A stretch of DNA of 37,023 nt from a virus. The notes under the pieces are model-generated. The model worked only from the letters and a program-made list of their open reading frames with translations, ran no database searches and was not told the DNA's origin. Location of the stretch: IMG/VR virus record IMGVR_UViG_3300008258_000030, positions 1 to 37,023 of that record; one strand, written 5' to 3'. Both the position numbers and the translations under genes were made by a program. Below, in pieces: positions 27,661 to 35,174 of this stretch. How positions within the stretch are numbered: position 1 is the stretch's first letter; every line of letters starts with the position of its first letter.

Positions 27661-27819
27661 TTACCATTCATTGATAATCTGAATTCCTTTTTTGCGGTAG
27701 TGCTGCCTCCAATAGAAGCATTCATCCATCATAGCATGACCGCTATAGTTCTTATACTCAATCTTACGAAGAACCCTGTTGGTTTTAACGTTGCGAATGG
27801 TGAGAGTGTAATTGAGCAT
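27661..27819 (-). CDS. small hypothetical protein, 52 aa
   Basis: MLNYTLTIRNVKTNRVLRK; ribosome site AGAAAGGAAACGAAG. Not covered by longer ORF calls because of its size. Promoter at 27847-27875. Basic, with aromatic C-terminus. Confidence 0.6.
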   Translation of the reverse strand: MLNYTLTIRNVKTNRVLRKIEYKNYSGHAMMDECFYWRQHYRKKGIQIINEW

Positions 27820-27846
27820 CTTCGTTTCCTTTCTGATTATAGATTC

Positions 27847-27875
27847 ATCTTACATCAGAAATGGAATAATGTACA
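27847..27875 (-). promoter_or_regulatory. early-type promoter TGTACA-N17-TAAGAT
   Basis: Minus-strand TGTACA (27870-27875), TAAGAT (27847-27852), 17-nt spacer. Drives the 52-aa gene. Confidence 0.7.
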
Positions 27876-27883
27876 CCAAAAAA

Positions 27884-27959
27884 TGGGGTGATCGACGGGT
27901 ATCGAGCCCGCAACTCCGGATTCACAATCCAGCGTGTATCCATTAACACCTCGACCACC
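27884..27959 (-). tRNA. tRNA-His(GTG)
   Basis: Encodes the extra G at position -1 opposite discriminator C73, the His hallmark. Anticodon loop TTGTGAA, CCA encoded. Confidence 0.94.
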
Positions 27960-28118
27960 ATAAACTCGTGTCAGACCCCGCCAGCTACCCAGCACCTCAC
28001 GACACTCGCTACGCAAGCACCGTCTGACATTGCCCTAGCGTTACCCTCAACTTGGCGGAGTTGCCAATCGCGCAAGAGAACACCACAGCGATCAACCATT
28101 ACCGTGTACTCGACTCCA
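27960..28118 (-). ncRNA. candidate structured RNA between tRNA-Ser and tRNA-His
   Basis: 159 nt with no good ORF start. Stems include GTCAGAC/GTCTGAC (27971-27977, 28023-28029), TTGGC-AACTCC-GCCAA, ATCGC/GCGAT and a CTTGC-GTA-GCGAG hairpin. No family recognised. The exact ends are uncertain. Confidence 0.5.
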
Positions 28119-28120
28119 TA

Positions 28121-28206
28121 TGGCGGAACGTCAGGGAGTCGAACCCTGTCTACCCTAAGGTAGTACACCTTAGCAGGGTGCTGCATTACCGTCCTGCCCA
28201 CGTTCC
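28121..28206 (-). tRNA. tRNA-Ser(GCT)
   Basis: Class II, acceptor GGAACGT, anticodon loop CTGCTAA, long variable arm CTACC/GGTAG, CCA encoded. Confidence 0.93.
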
Positions 28207-28213
28207 TGAAACT

Positions 28214-28288
28214 TGGTAGCCCCGAGCGGTTTCGATCCGCCTTCTCGTCAGTGAAAGTGACGTGTCCTAGCCAGTAGACGACGGGGCC
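28214..28288 (-). tRNA. tRNA-Glu(TTC)
   Basis: Acceptor GGCCCCG, anticodon loop CTTTCAC on CGTCA/TGACG, CCA encoded. Confidence 0.93.
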
Positions 28289-28289
28289 A

Positions 28290-28379
28290 TGGAGGAAGCG
28301 GTGGGATTCGAACCCACGGTACCCGCGAAGGTACGCTGGTTTTCAAGACCAGATCAATCGACCGCTCTGACACGCTTCC
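28290..28379 (-). tRNA. tRNA-Ser(TGA)
   Basis: Class II, acceptor GGAAGCG, anticodon loop CTTGAAA, variable arm GTACC/GGTAC, CCA encoded. Confidence 0.93.
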
Positions 28380-28385
28380 AAATTT

Positions 28386-28461
28386 TGGTACGGGTAACAG
28401 GGATCGAACCTGTGACCTAACGATTATCGGTCGTTTGCTCTACCAGCTGAGCTATACCCGC
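28386..28461 (-). tRNA. tRNA-Ile(GAT)
   Basis: Acceptor GCGGGTA, anticodon loop CCGATAA on AACGA/TCGTT, CCA encoded. Confidence 0.94.
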
Positions 28462-28494
28462 ACATAAACTTTATAACAATGAGAAAGAACAAAC

Positions 28495-28568
28495 TGGCCC
28501 CGGTGGAGGGAGTCGAACCCTCGCTAGCGGTTTTGGAGACCGACGTGCTACCGTAACACTTCACCGGA
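28495..28568 (-). tRNA. tRNA-Trp(CCA)
   Basis: Acceptor TCCGGTG, anticodon loop CTCCAAA, T loop TTCGACT, CCA encoded. Confidence 0.93.
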
Positions 28569-28574
28569 ATAACT

Positions 28575-28650
28575 TGGCGAACTTGATGGGTTTCGATCCC
28601 ACTACCTCCAGCGTGACAAGCTGGCGCTCTCCCGATTGAGCTACAAGTCC
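28575..28650 (-). tRNA. tRNA-Asp(GTC)
   Basis: Acceptor GGACTTG, anticodon loop TTGTCAC on CCAGC/GCTGG, CCA encoded. First tRNA after the 28661-28699 promoter pair. Confidence 0.94.
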
Positions 28651-28660
28651 AATGAACTCT

Positions 28661-28668
28661 TATTTATA
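28661..28668 (-). promoter_or_regulatory. late promoter TATAAATA of the main tRNA block
   Basis: Exact late box on the minus strand, 10 nt before tRNA-Asp and just after the TGTACA promoter. Confidence 0.65.
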
Positions 28669-28670
28669 CC

Positions 28671-28699
28671 CTTCTACACAATTCACGCTTAATTGTACA
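28671..28699 (-). promoter_or_regulatory. early-type promoter TGTACA-N17-TAGAAG
   Basis: Minus-strand TGTACA (28694-28699), TAGAAG (28671-28676), 17-nt spacer, with the AAATAAACA extension. Early promoter of the tRNA block; a late box follows directly, so the block can be made in both phases. Confidence 0.65.
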
Positions 28700-28708
28700 T
28701 GTTTATTT

Positions 28709-29152
28709 TCAGTTTAAATGACGTACAGCGTGATCGGCAGCATGAGTAGCAGCAAAAGCAGAAGGCTTGATCTTGGCATCAATACCAAGAGAACCCTTCA
28801 CCCAACCAAGGGCTTCCTTCACCGCAACCGAAGACTTATGCTTCGGATTAGGATTAATATCAAGGTGGATCTCCATATGGCGATCACCGAGTACTTCAAT
28901 GATTTCAGTCGCAGTAGCCACAGCGTGCTGAACCTCAGTCAACAGACGTTGCTTTAGGTTACCATAGTCAGGCATATCGACAGACTCATGGAACAGACGG
29001 CAACCTTTCTTGGAATCCATGTGTACAATCACGACTGTGCTGTACTTGGCATACCACATCTTGTTCTTACGAAAACGAATCGAGTCACAGCCGATATAGA
29101 CCGATGACTCTTGACTCGAATCGAGAATTGCTTGTTTAGCTTCTTCAATCAT
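28709..29152 (-). CDS. RNase H-like YkuK/DUF458 family protein
   Basis: 147 residues. An RNase H-like fold is suggested by SVYIGCDSIRF (Asp in the first strand), EIHLDINPNPKHKS and a C-terminal AATHAADHAVRH. The YkuK family is found in bacteria and phages; activity not established to my knowledge. It follows purT with a 3-nt gap. Confidence 0.8.
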   Translation of the reverse strand: MIEEAKQAILDSSQESSVYIGCDSIRFRKNKMWYAKYSTVVIVHMDSKKGCRLFHESVDMPDYGNLKQRLLTEVQHAVATATEIIEVLGDRHMEIHLDINPNPKHKSSVAVKEALGWVKGSLGIDAKIKPSAFAATHAADHAVRHLN

Positions 29153-29155
29153 AGC

Positions 29156-30313
29156 TCAAACCACTTTAATTCTTCCTGCTGCTTCACGAGCTTCTTCTAT
29201 ACTGTGAGCCAGTACAACACCCATGCGTCGATTTTTACGACAGTATGGCTTACCGAAAACACGAACCTCAACACCTGGTGTTTTTAGAGCATCTTCAATA
29301 CCTTCATAACGCGGTTTTGTATACGTATCTTTTTCAGCAAGAATAACAGCTGATGCACCAAAACCACCGGCAATCTTAATATTTGGAATAGGAAGACCAA
29401 GAATTGCTCTGAGGTGAAGATCGAACTGTGAGATATTCTGACTAATCATAGTTACCATACCAGTATCGTGTGGACGTGGTGATAGTTCTGAGAAGTAAAC
29501 AACGTCACCCTTGACAAAGAACTCAACCCCAAACAAACCGGCACCACCCAAGTCATCCGTAATCGTCTTAGCCATAGCCTGCGTTACACCGTACGTTGCG
29601 ATATTTTTAAATGGCTCCGGCTGCCATGAATATTGATAGTCTCCGTTTACCTGAACGTGTCCGATAGGATTACAGAAGAGAGTCGGGCCATCTTTCTGCT
29701 TAACAGTCAGAAGAGTGATCTCATAATCAAAATTAATAAACTCTTCGATGATAACTCGTTGACGATTACCGCGCATATTTTCACATGCATAATGCCATGC
29801 AGAACGTACTTGAAGTTCGATATCAACATCAGTGTCACAATCTACTACGGATTGTCCTTTACCCGATGATGACATAACTGGCTTGATAACAGCTTTCTTT
29901 GATGCTATCTTATTATAAGCGTCGACAAGTTCTTGCTCTGATTCAGCATAAGCAAATGCAGCTACCTTCAACCCAAGCTCATGAGCACGATCGCGAATAG
30001 CATCGCGATTCATTGTAAGGTTAACAGCTCGTGCGGACGGAACAACCTGAGTACCAGCGGCCTCTACTCCATAGAGTACATCGGTAGCAATTGCTTCAAT
30101 CTCAGGCACAATAATATCTGGGCAGTAAATGTCAATCATGGTTTCAAGTCTACGAGCGTCGAGCATATCGAACACTTCATACGTATCTGCTACCTGCATT
30201 GCTGGTGCATTCCGATAAGAGTCACACGCAATAACATAGTGACCCATACGCTTGGCTGAAATTACAAACTCTTTGCCCAGTTCACCCGAACCAAGTAACA
30301 TAATTACTTTCAT
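29156..30313 (-). CDS. purT: formate-dependent GAR transformylase PurT
   Basis: 385 residues, an ATP-grasp enzyme that formylates glycinamide ribonucleotide using formate and ATP in purine synthesis. The N-terminal LLGSGELGKEF binding loop, the VIKPVMSSSGKGQS ATP loop, GVEFFVKGDVVYFSELSPRPHDTGMVT and the C-terminal RMGVVLA are typical. E. coli PurT is 392 aa. The start MKVIMLL is chosen by AAAGGATACAAT; a longer frame to 30337 lacks a site. Host-metabolism gene for nucleotide supply. Confidence 0.93.
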   Translation of the reverse strand: MKVIMLLGSGELGKEFVISAKRMGHYVIACDSYRNAPAMQVADTYEVFDMLDARRLETMIDIYCPDIIVPEIEAIATDVLYGVEAAGTQVVPSARAVNLTMNRDAIRDRAHELGLKVAAFAYAESEQELVDAYNKIASKKAVIKPVMSSSGKGQSVVDCDTDVDIELQVRSAWHYACENMRGNRQRVIIEEFINFDYEITLLTVKQKDGPTLFCNPIGHVQVNGDYQYSWQPEPFKNIATYGVTQAMAKTITDDLGGAGLFGVEFFVKGDVVYFSELSPRPHDTGMVTMISQNISQFDLHLRAILGLPIPNIKIAGGFGASAVILAEKDTYTKPRYEGIEDALKTPGVEVRVFGKPYCRKNRRMGVVLAHSIEEAREAAGRIKVV

Positions 30314-30328
30314 ATTGTATCCTTTAAA

Positions 30329-30406
30329 TGGAGTCACGGGCGGGATTCGAACCCGCGGCTTTCAGGTTTTGCAGACCTGTGCATTGGACCACTCTGCCAC
30401 CGTGAC
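30329..30406 (-). tRNA. tRNA-Cys(GCA)
   Basis: Acceptor GTCACGG, anticodon loop CTGCAAA on CAGGT/ACCTG, CCA encoded. Confidence 0.94.
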
Positions 30407-30407
30407 G

Positions 30408-30482
30408 TGGTACTCCTGAAGGGACTCGAACCCCTAACCAAGCCGTTATGAGCGGCCGGCTCTACCATTGAGCTACAGGAGT
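30408..30482 (-). tRNA. tRNA with CAT anticodon (Ile2-like or Met)
   Basis: Acceptor ACTCCTG, anticodon loop CTCATAA with GGCCG/CGGCT stem, CCA encoded. The stem and following TTGG look more like tRNA-Ile2 (lysidine-modified CAT) than elongator Met; no C1-A72 initiator mark. Confidence 0.85.
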
Positions 30483-30487
30483 GGAAT

Positions 30488-30565
30488 TGGTGCGCCGTGC
30501 AGGACTCGAACCTGCTACCTCAAGTTTAGAAGACTCGCGCTCTATCCAGGTGAGCTAACGGCGCA
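30488..30565 (-). tRNA. tRNA-Arg(TCT)
   Basis: Acceptor TGCGCCG, anticodon loop CTTCTAA on CGAGT/ACTTG, CCA encoded. Second Arg tRNA, reading AGA. Confidence 0.93.
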
Positions 30566-30570
30566 TTCGA

Positions 30571-30744
30571 TTAGGCGATACGACCTATTCGATGGAGGAG
30601 ACTGGCAACTTTCGACAGTTCTTCCGAAACATTGCGCTCGCTTTCTTCGGACTGCACGAGCATGTCCTTGTAGTAGAATAGAGCGTTCTTGATCAGAGGC
30701 ATGTCTGCAGGTGCAAACGTACCGCCTTTGACTTCATTCGGCAT
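30571..30744 (-). CDS. small hypothetical protein, 57 aa
   Basis: MPNEVKGGTFAPADMPLIKN; the ATG overlaps the stop of the 53-aa gene (TAATG). Helical C-terminus. No family recognised. Ends just before tRNA-Arg(TCT). Confidence 0.65.
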   Translation of the reverse strand: MPNEVKGGTFAPADMPLIKNALFYYKDMLVQSEESERNVSEELSKVASLLHRIGRIA

Positions 30745-30905
30745 TACTTCGACTCCAATAACCAGTTGTTGGCGGTATCCATCCAATCGAGTGCTTCGAC
30801 AGGAAGAGATTCGCCTCTACGTTTGGCATTCAGAAGATCACAAAACGTGTCTTCGACAGCCTTCGGATTTTCCATTGTTGGAAATGCAAAAAGTTCAACT
30901 TCCAT
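30744..30905 (-). CDS. small hypothetical protein, 53 aa
   Basis: MEVELFAFPTMENPKAVEDT; start preceded by GGAGGTGAAT. Acidic, helical. Coupled to both neighbours by overlapping stop/start codons. Confidence 0.65.
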   Translation of the reverse strand: MEVELFAFPTMENPKAVEDTFCDLLNAKRRGESLPVEALDWMDTANNWLLESK

Positions 30906-30907
30906 AT

Positions 30908-31072
30908 TCACCTCCGTAGTATACTATATATCAGCCCCGAATGAGGGCGAAAAGGAGCCAATACCCACAACCACGACCATGTAATATGTCCAGTCAACTT
31001 GAGAGTGATAAAAATCAGACCAAGGATTCCAAGGATCGGGAACTGAACAATAGGGGTTTTAGAATTCGACAT
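30908..31072 (-). CDS. small membrane protein, 54 aa
   Basis: MSNSKTPIVQFPILGILGLIF: a single hydrophobic helix followed by a Trp-rich patch (HITWSWLWVLAPF), a pattern seen in short phage membrane proteins. Follows the 101-aa gene without a gap. Confidence 0.6.
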   Translation of the reverse strand: MSNSKTPIVQFPILGILGLIFITLKLTGHITWSWLWVLAPFRPHSGLIYSILRR

Positions 31073-31074
31073 GA

Positions 31075-31380
31075 TTAAGCTCCAGTATAGTCGTATACGG
31101 TGAAGTGAGTGGCATCAGCAATCAGACAATCTTGCATTGCGCGATGGCGCGAACGAAGATAAGTAGTATTATCGTTGCGAGTCATTTCGCGGCCGATAGA
31201 AACAGCACGTGGGCCACGGTAGCGAAGACGGATACGAGTGTTGGTCTCGCGGTAGGCGGCCAAAACTTGTTCGCGAAGCTCGATTGGAATCCAATAGGCC
31301 AAAACGGGATAATAGTTTTGGCGAGTCGCGTCGGTAGGGACGGCGTAAGTGGATTCAATCTGTTCAACGGTAAGAGTCAT
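31075..31380 (-). CDS. hypothetical protein, 101 aa
   Basis: MTLTVEQIESTYAVPTDATR; ribosome site AAAGGAATATATT. Arg- and Tyr-rich, with no recognised family. First gene after the 31408-31436 promoter. Confidence 0.65.
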   Translation of the reverse strand: MTLTVEQIESTYAVPTDATRQNYYPVLAYWIPIELREQVLAAYRETNTRIRLRYRGPRAVSIGREMTRNDNTTYLRSRHRAMQDCLIADATHFTVYDYTGA

Positions 31381-31407
31381 AATATATTCCTTTCAACTGA
31401 TAATATC

Positions 31408-31436
31408 ATCTTACACCGGTTTCGGATTATTGTACA
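31408..31436 (-). promoter_or_regulatory. early-type promoter TGTACA-N17-TAAGAT
   Basis: Minus-strand TGTACA (31431-31436), TAAGAT (31408-31413), 17-nt spacer, with AAATAAACA extension. The best match of the series. Confidence 0.75.
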
Positions 31437-31439
31437 TGT

Positions 31440-31751
31440 TTATTTCGCATTTAACAAGCTTTTTGCTCGCCTAATAACCCATGGTTCGAACGGCAGATGT
31501 GTGCCAGTGGCACCGGTCCAATCAGAGAACTCTTTATCGTAGAATCCTATTGTCTTCTTCTGCTTCTGTAATTCAGTGAGCTCATCAGCCCATTCTTGCC
31601 ATTTTCCATCGCTAATGACGTTCTCATCAAGAACATAGTAGAGATAGGAATGGACGAGCATTTGTATCCTACGCTGACGAATCTTCTCAGACAGAGTCTG
31701 AACCTCGTTCACCATGGGATCGTCGTCCAACCAGGCTGAGAGATCGGCCAT
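31440..31751 (-). CDS. hypothetical protein resembling the LigA Ia domain
   Basis: 103 residues. MADLSAWLDDDP start, ATG overlapping the upstream stop (TAATG). The stretch RRRIQMLVHSYLYYVLDENVISD resembles the N-terminal helical Ia domain of NAD-dependent DNA ligases and similar short phage proteins. No ligase catalytic lysine motif is present, so it is not a ligase by itself. Confidence 0.6.
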   Translation of the reverse strand: MADLSAWLDDDPMVNEVQTLSEKIRQRRIQMLVHSYLYYVLDENVISDGKWQEWADELTELQKQKKTIGFYDKEFSDWTGATGTHLPFEPWVIRRAKSLLNAK

Positions 31752-32143
31752 TACTCGGACAACCACCGAGCAATGGAGCCATACTTGAGATTGAGTTCGT
31801 GCTCAAGAATCTCAAGGCCATAGTGATCGAACTCTCGTTCATTGATGCCTTCGGCTTCGGCGATGATCTCGATCGCACGTTCGCGAGTAGCACCTTCGAT
31901 GATTTCCATCGTCTCTTGAACACGCTCAACGAAGGCAGCAAAGTTGCGAGACTGCTGAATGCGCTCTTCTTCGATCTGCTCGTCGAGTCGATTGCAGAGG
32001 AAATCATAGTCATCTTGAAACTCTTCGAGAGACTCGAACTGTGCACCCCGCGGGCGACTACCGTACACGTCCTTGTACAAGTCAGAGTAGATATCGCCGT
32101 CACGGCTATTGGTGAGAGCGTTGATGTCCGAGAGAGTAAGCAT
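31751..32143 (-). CDS. hypothetical phage protein, 130 aa
   Basis: Start MLTLSDINALT chosen because AAAGGAAC precedes it (the site is made of a would-be upstream ATG). Strongly charged and helical (EERIQQSRNFAAFVERV). No family recognised. Promoter at 32174-32202. Confidence 0.65.
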   Translation of the reverse strand: MLTLSDINALTNSRDGDIYSDLYKDVYGSRPRGAQFESLEEFQDDYDFLCNRLDEQIEEERIQQSRNFAAFVERVQETMEIIEGATRERAIEIIAEAEGINEREFDHYGLEILEHELNLKYGSIARWLSE

Positions 32144-32173
32144 GTCAGTAGTTCCTTTCATCATCATATATCC

Positions 32174-32202
32174 AGGATACCTTGTTTTGATAATAATGTA
32201 CA
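32174..32202 (-). promoter_or_regulatory. early-type promoter TGTACA-N17-TATCCT
   Basis: Minus-strand TGTACA (32197-32202), TATCCT (32174-32179), 17-nt spacer. Drives the 130-aa gene and the LigA-like gene. Confidence 0.65.
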
Positions 32203-32261
32203 TGCTAAAATGCGCCCGAAAGCGAATCCGAGCGCATTTATTTTAAAAAAGTTTTTAGGCT

Positions 32262-32456
32262 TTAGTCGTTAAGAGCTGCTAGCTTCTCTACAACTTCATC
32301 GATGGTATCGAGAATGGTATCAGAACCACGATCGTCGATAGTACGAATCATCACCTTGCCACGGTGTTCAACGACACCAATCAGAAGGTCGACATTGACA
32401 AGATACTTGCCACCTGTCTCGTTGATGAACTCTACGAATTTTACTTGCTTGCTCAT
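32262..32456 (-). CDS. small hypothetical protein, 64 aa
   Basis: MSKQVKFVEFINETGGKYLVN: beta-rich start, acidic helix at the end (DTIDEVVEKLAALND). Overlaps regA by 4 bp. Vaguely like FlbD-type small proteins; function not assigned. Confidence 0.65.
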   Translation of the reverse strand: MSKQVKFVEFINETGGKYLVNVDLLIGVVEHRGKVMIRTIDDRGSDTILDTIDEVVEKLAALND

Positions 32457-32848
32457 TTCTTTCTTCCTATATTATATTTTGTCACGAGGCTCCATTCATT
32501 TTTCTCTTTGAATGGAAGGATCTTAATTTGGTTCAATGGAGTCTGAGGATCCACGATCTTATCTGGATCCACTACGGCAATTAATCCCCAGTCAGATAGA
32601 AGTTTGACGACAGTATTTCTACGTCCTTGATCTTCTGAGGAAAAATCTGTTGGCTTACCGTCAAGAGCAAACAGCTCTTTAAAATGAACGATGTAATATT
32701 TGCCTTGTTTGTGTAGGATATGGCAAGACTGATAAAGAGTCTTGTCCTTGCGTGAAGCAACGCCGATGCGAGTTAAGGTCTCGCGAACCTTTAAGAAATC
32801 ATCTTCTTCGCCCAGCCTCACTTCAATTAAACTTTCTAAAACACTCAT
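32453..32848 (-). CDS. regA: RegA translational repressor
   Basis: 131 residues, close to T4 RegA (122). Matching blocks: EDDFLKVRETLTRIGVAS, KTLYQSCHILHKQGKYYIVHFKE, LLSDWGLI and the end KYNIG. RegA binds initiation regions of early mRNAs, in T4 including gene 44, and represses their translation. Here it is encoded directly downstream of gp62, as in T4. Confidence 0.95.
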   Translation of the reverse strand: MSVLESLIEVRLGEEDDFLKVRETLTRIGVASRKDKTLYQSCHILHKQGKYYIVHFKELFALDGKPTDFSSEDQGRRNTVVKLLSDWGLIAVVDPDKIVDPQTPLNQIKILPFKEKNEWSLVTKYNIGRKK

Positions 32849-33231
32849 GTTTCACCCTTCTGAATCTTTTTCTTTATTATGTTTATATGTTCAGAGGAGA
32901 GGATATCAAGAGCTGCCTTGGCAGCACGACGGTTATAACCGTAATACTCTGCAACCGCTTCGAGATCTCCATCCTTTTCTTTCTTCACCCACTTTGCAAA
33001 GCGTTTACTGGGCCGAATAATATTTATCAAAAAAGAATATTGGAGTTTATTGTCGAGGTGGTGGTTGCAGTTCATCATGTTTGCGGCATGGATACTATCC
33101 GCAAAGTAAGACAGAGATCGATTAGTTAGCCAAGGACTATAAGTCTTCTCAGCTAGAGTATCATTCTCCGTACCTTTCATCAGGTTCTTCTTGGTCGAAT
33201 TTATCGAAGTCACGAAGTCGAACGGTTTCAT
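32845..33231 (-). CDS. 62: clamp loader small subunit, gp62
   Basis: 128 residues. N-terminal FDFVTSINSTKKNLM and WLTNRSLSYF with C-terminal RPSKRFAKWVKK and AVAEYYGYNRRAAKAALDIL match gp62 of T4-like phages (T4: PRGKRYGKWAKL). It binds gp44 to load the gp45 clamp. The start at 33231 is chosen by homology; it overlaps the zinc-finger gene by 71 bp. ATG 33180 is the alternative with a better ribosome site. Confidence 0.85.
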   Translation of the reverse strand: MKPFDFVTSINSTKKNLMKGTENDTLAEKTYSPWLTNRSLSYFADSIHAANMMNCNHHLDNKLQYSFLINIIRPSKRFAKWVKKEKDGDLEAVAEYYGYNRRAAKAALDILSSEHINIIKKKIQKGET

Positions 33232-33400
33232 CGCTACGGCCTTTCATAATCACATCAGCAGACTTGTCAAAGAAGTCTGCACATTTTTCACAGATCTCAA
33301 GAGATACTGTCCCTTCTGCAGTTTCGAGGCGGAGTTCATGGAACGCCGCTTTCTTAGGATACTTATCCGTGCAGACAGGACACTTCTTTTTCCAGATCAC
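33161..33400 (-). CDS. small zinc-ribbon-like protein, 79 aa
   Basis: Two CxxC pairs (CPVC near residue 8, CEKC near residue 39) fit a zinc ribbon. The start overlaps the gp44 stop by 4 bp and the end overlaps gp62 by 71 bp. Such inserts between 44 and 62 are seen in some T4-like phages (memory); role unknown. Confidence 0.7.
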   Translation of the reverse strand: MIWKKKCPVCTDKYPKKAAFHELRLETAEGTVSLEICEKCADFFDKSADVIMKGRSDETVRLRDFDKFDQEEPDERYGE

Positions 33401-34332
33401 AGGAACTCACAGTCAGCCATAATTTCGGTGAGACATGCCATGAGATTGATTTCAGGATCGGCCGAGAAAGCATTCTGATACTGATACTTCGCGAGGTGCA
33501 GTACGAGTTGAGGCATACTACTCTTTGCGATATGATCTTCTGCCTTATCAAAGAAGGCACGGAAGAATTCAGTAGGCTCGATGTCAGACTCTCCAAGCCA
33601 CTTACGAGCAGCTGTGAAGTTCTTGTCCTTCATGTAACCGATCAGCTTAGTGAGAGCAGAATCCGAGAAATTCCTAAGGATCCCAGTGTCAATGCTGCCA
33701 GTAGCACTATACCTCTGAAGCTCGTTGATAACACGGCGCCAATCTGGAAAGTGAGTTTTGATGACTTCAGCAACGACCGCTTTTTCATAAGAAACCGATT
33801 CATTGTCGAGGATTCCACATACCCTCTGCATAAACTGCTTCGCGAGAGAAGGGAGTTCTGACTTAGGAATCTTAAACTTGATAACCGAGCATCGAGAATG
33901 TAGTGGCTCAATAATCCGATCGACAAAATTACAAGTAAGAATGAATCCACAATTTGCACTGAATTCCTCCATAAAGTTACGCAGAGCTGGCTGAGTGGAC
34001 TGAGGATTGAGATAGTCGGCCTCATCGAGGATCACCATCTTTCTGCCACCCATCAGGGACACAGAGCTAGCAAACTGAGAGATGTCGTTACGCAGCATGT
34101 CGATGTTGCCATTCATCGAACCGTTGATAACGATGTAGTCACATCCAAGTTCTTCGCACATGGCTTTGGCGACAGTCGTCTTACCGACACCTGCCGTACC
34201 AGAGAGAATGAGGTTAGGAATGTTCTTCTGATCTACGAACTGCTGAAATGTCTTCTTCAGTTCATCTGTCAGGATAGTGTCGGACACAGTCTTTGGGCGA
34301 TACTTCTCGACCCACAAAAAATCTTCAAGCAT
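33397..34332 (-). CDS. 44: clamp loader large subunit, gp44
   Basis: 311 residues, AAA+ ATPase. Walker A GTAGVGKT (45-52), Walker B ILDEAD (101-106), and the LHSRCSVI arginine-finger block. With gp62 it opens and loads the gp45 clamp. T4 gp44 is 319 aa. Ribosome site GGAGATATATT. The leader has a three-hairpin block (34358-34444). Confidence 0.95.
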   Translation of the reverse strand: MLEDFLWVEKYRPKTVSDTILTDELKKTFQQFVDQKNIPNLILSGTAGVGKTTVAKAMCEELGCDYIVINGSMNGNIDMLRNDISQFASSVSLMGGRKMVILDEADYLNPQSTQPALRNFMEEFSANCGFILTCNFVDRIIEPLHSRCSVIKFKIPKSELPSLAKQFMQRVCGILDNESVSYEKAVVAEVIKTHFPDWRRVINELQRYSATGSIDTGILRNFSDSALTKLIGYMKDKNFTAARKWLGESDIEPTEFFRAFFDKAEDHIAKSSMPQLVLHLAKYQYQNAFSADPEINLMACLTEIMADCEFL

Positions 34333-34357
34333 AATATATCTCCGTCAAAATCAAAGT

Positions 34358-34444
34358 ACCGGTTACGAGTTCCGGTGTCGCCTTTTCGTATCGACCGCTT
34401 CACCCGAAGGTGCACTGTATACGCTGGCATCTTATGGCGGCCAG
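34358..34444 (-). promoter_or_regulatory. three-hairpin leader of gene 44
   Basis: In the 122-nt gap before gene 44: CTGGC/GCCAG (34424-34444), a TTCG tetraloop hairpin CACC-TTCG-GGTG (34411-34422) and ACCGG/CCGGT (34358-34376). No T run follows, so not a terminator. Could affect translation of gp44 or processing after gp45. Confidence 0.5.
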
Positions 34445-34454
34445 TCACCATCCG

Positions 34455-35114
34455 TTAAGCTTCGAACGAAGAGTTGGATTCGACGGCGATCCAGTACTCT
34501 ACAGTAGCACCCTTCCAATGGCTGAGTCCCTTCGAAGAGATCGAAACATCGTAAGAACCAGGAATCAGCTTCATACAATCCGAACGGAATACCATGCGGA
34601 AGCGAGCTTCAGTTTCACCGACTTCGACACTAAAAGAGTCGTTGCTAGTTCCACGTGTATCGACTGCTTGAAGCAAGATCTTACCGTTCTTACCGACGAT
34701 GGCGATTTCTGGCAACTGAGATACACTCAGAGCCTTCATTACTCGATTGAGTGCTTCCTCAGAAATCAAGCAATTGACTTCAGGATTTGGCAATTCAATC
34801 TCACGATCAGGTGGAACGATGATCAGCGAAGGATCAGTGACAGCGTACTGAAACTTGTTGTTGCCTTCGATGAGCTCTACGTATGAATCCTTGATTTCAA
34901 TCTCAGGATCATTAAACAAGGAAAGGGTGCCGATAAACCGTGAGAGGTCGTATACGGCAAAACCCTTCTCGAAGTCTTGCTTAATTGTTGCTTTCGCAAG
35001 AACAGACTTTGTACTGGAAATAGTACGGATCACATTACCCGGTTTGAACATGATGTTCTTATTAATAGCCGAGAAATTCTTAAGTACTTGCAACGTATCA
35101 TTATCTAATTTCAT
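34455..35114 (-). CDS. 45: sliding clamp, gp45
   Basis: 219 residues (T4: 228). It begins MKLDNDTLQVLKNFSAINKNIMF and shares the AVYDLSRFIGTLSLFNDPEI block. The trimeric ring holds gp43 on DNA and, with gp33/gp55, activates late transcription from TATAAATA promoters. The start at 35114 is preferred because GGAGATTTATA precedes it; the frame to 35144 is not needed. Confidence 0.93.
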   Translation of the reverse strand: MKLDNDTLQVLKNFSAINKNIMFKPGNVIRTISSTKSVLAKATIKQDFEKGFAVYDLSRFIGTLSLFNDPEIEIKDSYVELIEGNNKFQYAVTDPSLIIVPPDREIELPNPEVNCLISEEALNRVMKALSVSQLPEIAIVGKNGKILLQAVDTRGTSNDSFSVEVGETEARFRMVFRSDCMKLIPGSYDVSISSKGLSHWKGATVEYWIAVESNSSFEA

Positions 35115-35142
35115 TATAAATCTCCATATGTTCGGAATATTC

Positions 35143-35171
35143 ACTATACCAATTGTGGTGTTTATTGTACA
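35143..35171 (-). promoter_or_regulatory. early-type promoter TGTACA-N17-TATAGT
   Basis: Minus-strand TGTACA (35166-35171), TATAGT (35143-35148), 17-nt spacer. Drives the 45-44-62-regA unit. Confidence 0.72.
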
Positions 35172-35174
35172 CTC

